A stretch of 64,000 bases of DNA from [Muricauda] lutisoli (nom. illeg.) (lineage in GTDB: Bacteria; Bacteroidota; Bacteroidia; Flavobacteriales; Flavobacteriaceae). Where the stretch lies: the NCBI RefSeq assembly GCF_017313105.1, contig NZ_JAFLND010000002.1, positions 62,001 through 126,000 on the forward strand. Reading direction: 5' to 3'. The notes beneath the pieces were generated by a model. It made no database searches and had not been told where the DNA came from. It saw only the letters and a list, made by a program, of their open reading frames with translations. This document shows, piece by piece, positions 14,766-22,304 of this stretch. Within the stretch, counting starts at the first letter, position 1. Each line of letters begins with the position of its first letter. The translations under genes were made by a program, and so were the position numbers.

Positions 14766-17700
14766 ATGAAAGTAAAGAAACTGTTTGGAGCGCTGTTGGC
14801 CATGTGTCTATCGATAGCATTTGCCCATGCTCAAGAAAAAACGGTTACCGGAACGGTCACCGACCAAGAAGGGGTACCCTTGCCCGGTGTAAACATTATT
14901 GTAAAGGGTACCGTACGGGGTACACAATCCGATTTTGATGGAAACTATGCCATTGAAGCCAATGAGGGAGATGTACTCGTATTTTCCTATTTGGGACAAA
15001 GAACACAGGAAATAAGTGTTGGCGCAGCAAGCACATTGGACGTGCAAATGCAAGAAGACGCTTCCCAACTTGAAGAAGTAGTGGTAACCGCACAGGGTAT
15101 TGTTAGGGAGAAACGCTCCCTGGGATATTCGGTGACCACAGTGGAATCCGAAAAAGTGGAATCGAGACCAGAAGCTGATGTAGCTCGTGTTTTGAACGGA
15201 AAAGTTGCCGGGGTTAACATTACCTCCAACAACGGTATGTCCGGTTCAGGTACCAACATCATTATTCGAGGTTATTCTTCCGCAACACAATCCAACCAAC
15301 CGCTGTTTATTGTGGACGGTATTCCATTTGATTCCGGAACCAACACACAAACCAATTTTTTGGATGGAAATACAGAATCCAGTAGATTCTTGGACCTCGA
15401 CCCAAACAATATAGAAAGTGTAAGTGTCCTAAAAGGACTAAGTGCCACGGTATTATATGGTAACCGAGGACGAAACGGGGTGATTTTAATCACCACCAAA
15501 GGTGCGGCCTCTGGAGATGCCCCCTCTAAAACCGAGGTATCCGTCACCCAATCAGTATTTATGTCCAATGCCGTGCTTCCAAAATTCCAAGATAATTACG
15601 GAGGAGGGTTCCACCAAGGTTTCGGATTTTTCTTTAGTAACTGGGGACCGCGTTTTGATCGTACCGATGATGACGGAATAGCCCAAGCGGGACAATTTAT
15701 TCGTACTGGGGCTAACGGTGTAGCACTTCTAAGACACCCGTTCAACTATATTGCAGACCCAACTTTAATTGCCGGCTACGAAGACCTTTTGGATACTGAA
15801 TACCCGTATAAACCCTATAATGGTGTAGAGGAATTCTTTAGGACAGGTTATGTGTACAGCACATCTGTAAATGTTCGAGGAGGTTCAGAAAAAGTAAATT
15901 ATAACGCCAACTATGGACGCACAGAAGACATAGGGGTTACACCGGGCAACAGATTGCTCCGTAACAACTTTAGTTTAGGTGGTAATGCTACCTTATCAAA
16001 TAACTTTACCGTATCTGGAGTCTTTAATTTTGCAAGAACAGGGTATAAATCCCCTCCCAATGCTGTAAGTACAGGTAGTGGTGCTGCTTTTAATGGTTCC
16101 GCCATATTCGGTGATGTCCTATATACGCCAAGAAGTGTGGATTTGACCAATATTCCGTTTCAAGCAGCGGATGGTAGAAGTCTTTACTACAGATCTGGAA
16201 ACGACATCCAAAATCCGTATTGGACCGTAGCCAACTCAAAAACGTCTCAGGAAACCGACCGCTTTACCGGTAACGTTTCCATGAGCTACGCAATAAACGA
16301 CTGGATGAACCTTACCTACCGTGTTGGTTTGGATACTTATACCGAGTTGAACTTCTACGGACAGAACAGAGGTGGTGTCGACGGACCTACATTGGGTATT
16401 TTGAGAACAACCTCCGTAAGAAATTCCATTTGGAACCACGACCTTATCTTGAGTGCAGAAAAAAGTCTTTCCGAAGATTTGAATCTAACCGCAACATTTG
16501 GCGCCAATAGTCGAAGGGACACCTATGCACAAGATGGTATAGAAAGTCAGGGACAATTGGTTTTTGGAGTTCTGGAGCACTTTAACTTTACAACCCCTTC
16601 ATCGGTCAACTCCTTTTCGGGCAGCAACCTGAACCAGAATTTTGAAGAAAACTTGGTCGGTGTTTATTTGGATGCCACATTATCCTATAAAGATTTGCTC
16701 TATTTAAATGTTGTGGGAAGAAACGATTGGTCCTCCACATTGGAAAGGGAAAACAATTCGTTGTTCTATCCTGGAGCCAGCCTTTCCTTTATTCCGACAA
16801 CAGCATTTCCCGCCTTGCAGGGCAATGTACTGAACTATGCCAAACTTAGGGTGGGTTATGGATCCTCTGCAGGTTTCCCAACCCCTTTCAACACAAGGGA
16901 TGTACTATCGTTGGGTGCAAGAACATTTGTGGACCTCAACGGAAATGTTGTTTCCGGAAATACCGTTTCCGATGTGCTGGGTAACAGGGATTTATCTCCA
17001 GAGCGAGTACAGGAGTTGGAAATTGGTTTGGATACACGTTTGTTCAACAGACTTAATTTTAATCTGAGTTTGTACCAAAAATCGACTACAGACCTTATCA
17101 CCAACCGTACTTTGGATAGTTCGACCGGTTTCCGTTCCACTTTTGTGAACATAGGTGAAGTAGAAACCAAAGGTATCGAGGCCGACTATGATCTGAATAT
17201 TCTTAGAGAAAGTGAAGCTGGTATTGGATTTAACCTTGCTGGAAACTTTACCGCCAGTGAAACCACCGTAACCGACCTGGCCGAAGGCACAAACAACATT
17301 CTTTTGACATTTGCCGTTTCCGGTGAAGCAGCAAACTATGCTGTGGAAGGTAGGCCATTTGGCGTACTGTTGGGAAGCACCATTCAAAGAGATGACAATG
17401 GAAATAAAGTGGTAGGCAGCAACGGGCGCTATTTAGTGGACAACAACATCACCGAAATAGGTGACCCCAACCCCGATTGGACCACAGCCCTTATCCCAAC
17501 GATAACGTTCAAGAACTTCACCCTATCGGCTAACCTACAGTATCGTCACGGAGGTGATGTCTATTCCGTTACCACAGCAGGTTTGATTGGTCGTGGAGTA
17601 GTTGATGCCGATGACCCAATTCACAGGGAGTCCAATTATGTGTTACCTGGGGTTTTTGCCGATGGTACACCGAACGACGTTGCCATATCCTCCACCGAGT

Positions 17701-18008
17701 TTGGGTTCAATACCTTTTTCGCCGGTAGTATAAACGAGGTAAATATTTTTGACGGAACAACCATTCGTTTACAGGAAGCCTCTTTAGGATACTCCATTCC
17801 AAAGAAAATGTTGGATAAAACACCTTTTGGCAGCTTATCCTTAACACTATCCGGTTCCAACCTATGGTACAAAGCGGTGAACTTCCCGGATGATATCCGC
17901 TACGACACCAACTCATCTAGTACCGGTGTAGGTAACGGACAAGGGATTGATTTCTTCACTGGACCATCTACAAGAAGATATGGTCTTACCGTAAGAGCAT
18001 CATTTTAA
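14766..18008 (+). CDS. SusC/RagA-family TonB-dependent outer-membrane transporter
   Basis: A 1080-residue protein with signal peptide MKVKKLFGALLAMCLSIAFAHAQ. A carboxypeptidase-regulatory-like domain follows (TVTGTVTDQEGVPLPGVNII, SDFDGNYAI, FSYLGQRT), then a TonB-box region (LEEVVVTAQGI), the plug (VARVLNGKVAGVN, IIIRGYSSATQ, PLFIVDGIPFD, VLYGNRGRNGVILITTKG) and a 22-strand barrel ending in Phe (LTVRASF). It imports a ligand captured by the SusD-like partner encoded 29 bp downstream, using TonB energy. No glycoside hydrolase lies in this operon, so the substrate may be a peptide, a non-complex glycan or something processed elsewhere. Two AraC regulators precede it. Confidence 0.93.
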   Translation: MKVKKLFGALLAMCLSIAFAHAQEKTVTGTVTDQEGVPLPGVNIIVKGTVRGTQSDFDGNYAIEANEGDVLVFSYLGQRTQEISVGAASTLDVQMQEDASQLEEVVVTAQGIVREKRSLGYSVTTVESEKVESRPEADVARVLNGKVAGVNITSNNGMSGSGTNIIIRGYSSATQSNQPLFIVDGIPFDSGTNTQTNFLDGNTESSRFLDLDPNNIESVSVLKGLSATVLYGNRGRNGVILITTKGAASGDAPSKTEVSVTQSVFMSNAVLPKFQDNYGGGFHQGFGFFFSNWGPRFDRTDDDGIAQAGQFIRTGANGVALLRHPFNYIADPTLIAGYEDLLDTEYPYKPYNGVEEFFRTGYVYSTSVNVRGGSEKVNYNANYGRTEDIGVTPGNRLLRNNFSLGGNATLSNNFTVSGVFNFARTGYKSPPNAVSTGSGAAFNGSAIFGDVLYTPRSVDLTNIPFQAADGRSLYYRSGNDIQNPYWTVANSKTSQETDRFTGNVSMSYAINDWMNLTYRVGLDTYTELNFYGQNRGGVDGPTLGILRTTSVRNSIWNHDLILSAEKSLSEDLNLTATFGANSRRDTYAQDGIESQGQLVFGVLEHFNFTTPSSVNSFSGSNLNQNFEENLVGVYLDATLSYKDLLYLNVVGRNDWSSTLERENNSLFYPGASLSFIPTTAFPALQGNVLNYAKLRVGYGSSAGFPTPFNTRDVLSLGARTFVDLNGNVVSGNTVSDVLGNRDLSPERVQELEIGLDTRLFNRLNFNLSLYQKSTTDLITNRTLDSSTGFRSTFVNIGEVETKGIEADYDLNILRESEAGIGFNLAGNFTASETTVTDLAEGTNNILLTFAVSGEAANYAVEGRPFGVLLGSTIQRDDNGNKVVGSNGRYLVDNNITEIGDPNPDWTTALIPTITFKNFTLSANLQYRHGGDVYSVTTAGLIGRGVVDADDPIHRESNYVLPGVFADGTPNDVAISSTEFGFNTFFAGSINEVNIFDGTTIRLQEASLGYSIPKKMLDKTPFGSLSLTLSGSNLWYKAVNFPDDIRYDTNSSSTGVGNGQGIDFFTGPSTRRYGLTVRASF

Positions 18009-18037
18009 TAGCAGCTAACAGAATCAAAAAATATATT

Positions 18038-19753
18038 ATGAAAAAAATATCAAATATACTAAGTCTCCTAATCGCTGCACTGACAGTTATGTTGGGCTGT
18101 GAGACAACTTCTTTGGATGTTGTGGAGAGTCCTAATGCATTAAATCCGTCGCAGGCGAGCGTTGATTTCTTTTTGAATCAAATACAGCTGATGACAGCAC
18201 AGATCCACTCTGGTGAAGAGGGGCGTGCGGAAAACGGCCTCAGCCAGTTTGGTATGGAGCCGGTGAGAATGCAGCACGGTTTTGGACCGACCTACCGTGA
18301 GAATTACGACCCATCGGATTTTGATAGGGTTTGGGACAACGTTTATGCACGAGCATTGATCGATATCAGAACCATGAATCCCTTGGCTGAAGAAGCGGGG
18401 CAATATACCCATATCGCCATCGGTCAAATTTTGGAGGCGTACATTATGATGTCCATGGTGGACTTCTTCGGAGATGTACCTTACTCAGAAGCAGTGGCAG
18501 GTGGCGAAGGCATACTAAATCCCTCGTTGGATTCAGGAGCTTCCATTTATCAGGCAGCAGACCAACTTTTGGTTGATGCCATAGCCAATCTCAACAAAGA
18601 TGAAACTTCATTGCCATTGGATGATCTTTTCTACAATGGTAACGAAGGACAATGGAAGAAAGTGGCCAATACCATGCGCCTTAAACTTTACTTGCAAACT
18701 CGTTTGGCCAGTGCCGAAGGTTTTGGGGCATCGGTCTCCACTTCTCGAATCAACGAGTTGATCAGTGGTAACCAACTGATTTTAGATGCTTCCGATGATT
18801 TCTTCTTCCAGTGGGGCACCAACAATGCCTCACCAGATAGTAGACATCCTTATTTTGATGCCAATTATGATGGTGCCGGGCCAAGTTCCGACTTTTACAC
18901 TTCCAACTACTATATGGATTTGATGGCCAATCAGTACAGTGAGCCCGACCCAAGAATCAGGTATTACTTCTACAGACAACAATCGGATTTTTCGGGTGCA
19001 GATGTAGTCACCAAAGAATGTGTTACCGAAATATCCCTTCCAGCGTGGTGGGACCCTACCCAACCTTATTGTTTGGTACCCTCTACCAATGGCTTGAGCG
19101 GATATTGGGGAAGAAACCACTTGGATGACGATGGTATTCCACCAGATGATGCCTTTAGAACATTACATGGCACATATCCCGTTGGAGGTCCTTTTGACGA
19201 TAACTCCTTTAGAAATGTATCCGGTTCCAGCGCAGTTAACGAAGGCTTGGCAGGCGCAGGTATTTCACCTATCCTAATGTCTTCCTACACCTATTTCATG
19301 TTGGCGGAAGCATCATTGACATTGAATACAACAGGAAATGCAAGGGACTACCTAGAAACAGGAATCAGACAATCCATGGGTACCGTAGCAAACTTCGGAG
19401 CACCGTTGGCCAGTGGCACGGGGTACGAGGCAAACGCAACGGCAATCGATAATCATGTTGCTGAAATACTGGCCAATTACGATGCTGGGGACAATACGGA
19501 CAAACTCCGCATTATTGTAGAGCAATATTTTATAGCACTGTGGTGCAATGGTATAGAAGCTTACAACACTTACCGAAGAACCGGTCAACCGGACAATCTC
19601 ACCCCTGCATTTACCACACCTGACCCAGGAACGTTCCTAAGATCTATGTGGTACTCACAGACAGCAGCGGACAGTAACACGAACATCACACAGAAAAGTA
19701 CTCCAAGTACCCCAGTGTTCTGGGACACAAACCCTGAAGGATTCGTTGATTGA
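18038..19753 (+). CDS. SusD/RagB-like surface lipoprotein (SusD-like_2 type)
   Basis: This 571-residue lipoprotein (Cys21 in LTVMLGC) has the helical TPR-like features of the SusD-like_2 group: FGMEPVRMQHGFGPTYRENY, YTHIAIGQILEAYIMMSMVD, FFGDVPYSEA, GNEGQWKKVANTMRLKLYLQ and a C-terminal IIVEQYFIALWCNGIEAYNT, YRRTGQP. SusD proteins lid the SusC barrel and bind the ligand at the cell surface. Pairing with the SusC gene 29 bp upstream fits. The last gene of the operon starts 23 bp after its stop. The ligand cannot be deduced. Confidence 0.92.
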   Translation: MKKISNILSLLIAALTVMLGCETTSLDVVESPNALNPSQASVDFFLNQIQLMTAQIHSGEEGRAENGLSQFGMEPVRMQHGFGPTYRENYDPSDFDRVWDNVYARALIDIRTMNPLAEEAGQYTHIAIGQILEAYIMMSMVDFFGDVPYSEAVAGGEGILNPSLDSGASIYQAADQLLVDAIANLNKDETSLPLDDLFYNGNEGQWKKVANTMRLKLYLQTRLASAEGFGASVSTSRINELISGNQLILDASDDFFFQWGTNNASPDSRHPYFDANYDGAGPSSDFYTSNYYMDLMANQYSEPDPRIRYYFYRQQSDFSGADVVTKECVTEISLPAWWDPTQPYCLVPSTNGLSGYWGRNHLDDDGIPPDDAFRTLHGTYPVGGPFDDNSFRNVSGSSAVNEGLAGAGISPILMSSYTYFMLAEASLTLNTTGNARDYLETGIRQSMGTVANFGAPLASGTGYEANATAIDNHVAEILANYDAGDNTDKLRIIVEQYFIALWCNGIEAYNTYRRTGQPDNLTPAFTTPDPGTFLRSMWYSQTAADSNTNITQKSTPSTPVFWDTNPEGFVD

Positions 19754-19776
19754 TTTCTAACTAAAAAACAATACAG

Positions 19777-20577
19777 ATGAAAAGTAACTTTAAATATATA
19801 TTCGGTCTTGTTCTCCTAGTTTTGGGAATTGCAGCATGCGAGGACAGTGACAAAAATCCCCTCAATGTGTTCGAACTCGATGATTCGGCAGCACCGTATG
19901 TGCGAATCCTTTTGGACGAGACCATTGTGGCCAAAGGCGACCTTGCCTCTTCCACTTTTTCAGGGACCGTTGACGACCCAAGCGATAACGTCGCTTCCTG
20001 GGAGTTGAGCGTAACCTTGGAATCAGGAGGTGTCTCCACAGATACGGTACAACTAGCGACGATTACGGAGTTTCCTAGTGATATCTCCATCCCTTATACG
20101 GACATAGCAAGTGCTTTGGGCATAACGGTAGATGACATTTCTGGAGGTGATTTTATCCGGTTTTTAGGGAAATCGACAGGGGTTGACGGCACAGAGACCA
20201 CTGTAGAAAATTACAGTGCCACCGTAACGGGCCAACCAGAGCAACTCCAAGCGTTTAACTTTATCGTTTTGGTAAAGTGCTCCCCTATTTCAGGAACCAC
20301 AGTACCCGGCACATGGATTATAGAAATGCAAGACCTTTTTGGTGATGGCTGGGATGGTGCCTTTGTGACTTTCGAAATCGACGGCGTAGCCACGGATTAC
20401 ACCTTTACTGCCGGTGATGCAGCAACGTTCAATGTTGATGTTCCAGAAGGCACAAGTGAATTGGTAATTTCATACACGAGTGGAGCTTTTGAAGAAGAAC
20501 ACGTTTACACTATTGAAACACCGGAGGGTGAAGTACTGGGTCCTTTTGGCCCTAACCCATCTCCATGTATCAATTGA
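19777..20577 (+). CDS. Surface lipoprotein of unknown function, third gene of the SusCD operon
   Basis: This 266-residue protein has a lipoprotein signal (lipidated Cys21 in LGIAAC) followed by acidic EDSDKN, compatible with surface export in Flavobacteriia. About residues 40-170 look like one beta-sandwich. The C-terminal ~90 residues contain IEMQDLFGDGWDGAFVTFEI, a D-x-x-GDGWDG motif seen in secreted bacterial beta-domains that probably bind calcium. One Cys (VLVKCSP) and the Cys near the C-terminus (SPCIN) could pair. The position after SusC/SusD suggests a ligand-binding accessory, analogous to SusE/F, but this is inference. Confidence 0.75.
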   Translation: MKSNFKYIFGLVLLVLGIAACEDSDKNPLNVFELDDSAAPYVRILLDETIVAKGDLASSTFSGTVDDPSDNVASWELSVTLESGGVSTDTVQLATITEFPSDISIPYTDIASALGITVDDISGGDFIRFLGKSTGVDGTETTVENYSATVTGQPEQLQAFNFIVLVKCSPISGTTVPGTWIIEMQDLFGDGWDGAFVTFEIDGVATDYTFTAGDAATFNVDVPEGTSELVISYTSGAFEEEHVYTIETPEGEVLGPFGPNPSPCIN

Positions 20578-20597
20578 TTTTTACATTTTGTTCAAAA

Positions 20598-20634
20598 GAA
20601 AGACCCGTTCCAATTGGAGCGGGTCTTTTGTTTG
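20598..20634 (+). terminator. Rho-independent terminator of the first SusCD operon
   Basis: AAAGACCCG (20599-20607) pairs with CGGGTCTTT (20620-20628) and an inner TCCAATTGGA palindrome extends the stem. TTTTGTTT follows. It sits 21 bp past the lipoprotein stop. Confidence 0.8.
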
Positions 20635-20740
20635 GTCGTAAAAATGGTTCTTATCGGTCGGGATTAGTACTAGTTGTTGAGGATTTCCGAAAAAAACCGG
20701 GTGTTGATGTAGTTTAGAGGTAACTAAAAAAACAATCTTC

Positions 20741-20836
20741 AAAACAGCCTTGAAACCCAAAATATCTTTTCAAAAGTATTTGTTTCATTTTTTGAATGTA
20801 TTTGAATTAGTCCAATCCTCAAGGCTGTTTTTTCTT
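20741..20836 (+). other. 13-bp inverted repeat with 65-nt loop and T-tract
   Basis: AAAACAGCCTTGA (20741-20753) and TCAAGGCTGTTTT (20819-20831) are exact reverse complements, followed by TTTCTTTTTT. The operon upstream already has its own terminator, so this is separate. Options are the 3' end of a small RNA, a large-loop terminator or a tiny element with terminal inverted repeats. Confidence 0.5.
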
Positions 20837-20877
20837 TTTTCTAGGAGGTAATTCAAAATAGAATTAAGCAAAAATTC

Positions 20878-20911
20878 TTGCATCACTTTCAATTCTTAGG
20901 GCTTACCTTTG
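20878..20911 (+). promoter_or_regulatory. Promoter of the MFS exporter gene
   Basis: TTG (20878-20880), 23-nt spacer, TACCTTTG (20904-20911): an exact match to the Bacteroidota TTG/TAnnTTTG form. Transcription should begin a few bases past 20911, which rules out a TTG start codon at 20909. Confidence 0.65.
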
Positions 20912-20929
20912 CACCTTAAGAAAACAAGC

Positions 20930-22114
20930 TTGGACAATACCCCTCAATCTACCAATAAAAAAGCCCTTTTATCTCTAGCCATAGGGGGGTTCGGAATAGG
21001 TCTAACTGAATTTGTGATCATGGGGATTCTGCCCAACATTGCGGATTCGTTGGACATATCAATTCCCAAAGCAGGCCATTTTATTGCCATTTATGCCTTA
21101 GGTGTGGTTATAGGTGCTCCTGTAATGGCACGTATCACCAACAGCTTGAACCCCAAAAAAACATTGTTGTTTCTAATGCTTTGGTTTACGCTGTTCAATA
21201 CGCTGTCTGCTTTTTCCGGCAACTATTGGACAATGATGTTATTCCGCTTTTTATCGGGTATGCCCCACGGTGCTTTTTTTGGTATTGGAGCAGTGGTTTC
21301 TGGCTACTTGGCCAAACCTGGAAAGTCCGCACAAGCTATGGCCATTATGTTTTCCGGATTGACCGTGGCCAATATTCTGGGTGTGCCCTTGGGTACCTAT
21401 ATTGGTCAAGAATTACATTGGAGCTATTCGTTTATGCTTGTTGGGATTGCAGGAATCGCAACTTTGTCCAGTCTCTATTTTTGGATGCCGCAAAAGGAAT
21501 TGGAAGAGGCGGACAATCCCAAATCACAAAGTCCATCGCCAGGACTGCGCAATAAAAAACTATGGGCATTGATCGTTTTGACAACAGTTGGTACGGGAGG
21601 CTTCTTTGCCTGGTATAGCTACATTGCACCGTTGGTGATCAATGTAACTAAACTTCCAGAAGCAAATGTTGGGTACATTATGATAGTGGCGGGGGTAGGA
21701 ATGTTCCTTGGCAACTTTTTGGGTGCACGAATGGTAGAAATCTTCAACCCTGTAAAATCAGTGGTCATTAGTATGCTAAGTATGACCACTATACTCTTCT
21801 TAAACTCCATTTTTGCCAGTAACCAGATTGCCATATTTGTGCTAAGCTTTATTGTTGGGGTTATTACCTTCTCCATTACGGCCCCTATACAAATCGCGAT
21901 CATTAAAGCGGCCAAAGGTGCGGAGAAACTGGGTTCGTCCATGAACCAAAGTGCTTTTAACATGGGGAATGCCTCAGGTGCTTATTTAGGGGGGCTGCCC
22001 ATGGTATTTGGGCTTGGATTCAACTATGCGAGTGTTGTTGGAAGTATTTTGGCATGTATTGGTGCCTGCATCGGGATGGCGATTTTGTACACCCAAAAAA
22101 GTAAAAAGAATTAG
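20930..22114 (+). CDS. MFS transporter, AraJ/YdhP-like exporter
   Basis: A 394-residue, twelve-span inner-membrane transporter. Early motifs LSLAIGGFGIGLTEFVIMGI and LPNIADSLDISIPKAGHFI, and the loop GAPVMARITNSLNPKKTLLF, match the AraJ/NepI/YdhP branch of the major facilitator superfamily. Members export sugars, purine nucleosides or drugs using the proton gradient; the specific substrate is unknown. I choose the TTG at 20930 (MDNTPQSTNKKALL) because the frame's earlier TTG overlaps the promoter. No in-frame ATG occurs before the first membrane span. It is a single-gene unit. Confidence 0.85.
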   Translation: MDNTPQSTNKKALLSLAIGGFGIGLTEFVIMGILPNIADSLDISIPKAGHFIAIYALGVVIGAPVMARITNSLNPKKTLLFLMLWFTLFNTLSAFSGNYWTMMLFRFLSGMPHGAFFGIGAVVSGYLAKPGKSAQAMAIMFSGLTVANILGVPLGTYIGQELHWSYSFMLVGIAGIATLSSLYFWMPQKELEEADNPKSQSPSPGLRNKKLWALIVLTTVGTGGFFAWYSYIAPLVINVTKLPEANVGYIMIVAGVGMFLGNFLGARMVEIFNPVKSVVISMLSMTTILFLNSIFASNQIAIFVLSFIVGVITFSITAPIQIAIIKAAKGAEKLGSSMNQSAFNMGNASGAYLGGLPMVFGLGFNYASVVGSILACIGACIGMAILYTQKSKKN

Positions 22115-22304
22115 GGATTCAACCGGTATTGGGAACAATCTCCCTTTTTCACCTACTTCCCGTAAACCATTGAAGAAACCTATCCCATCAACCTCGCTGC
22201 CCAAACTTTGAATTCCATGTAAAATACTTTGTATATTGTAAAAACACCAATATTAAAATAGTGCTTAAATTTATGTTTTTGGTGTACAATTAAACTAATC
22301 CATA

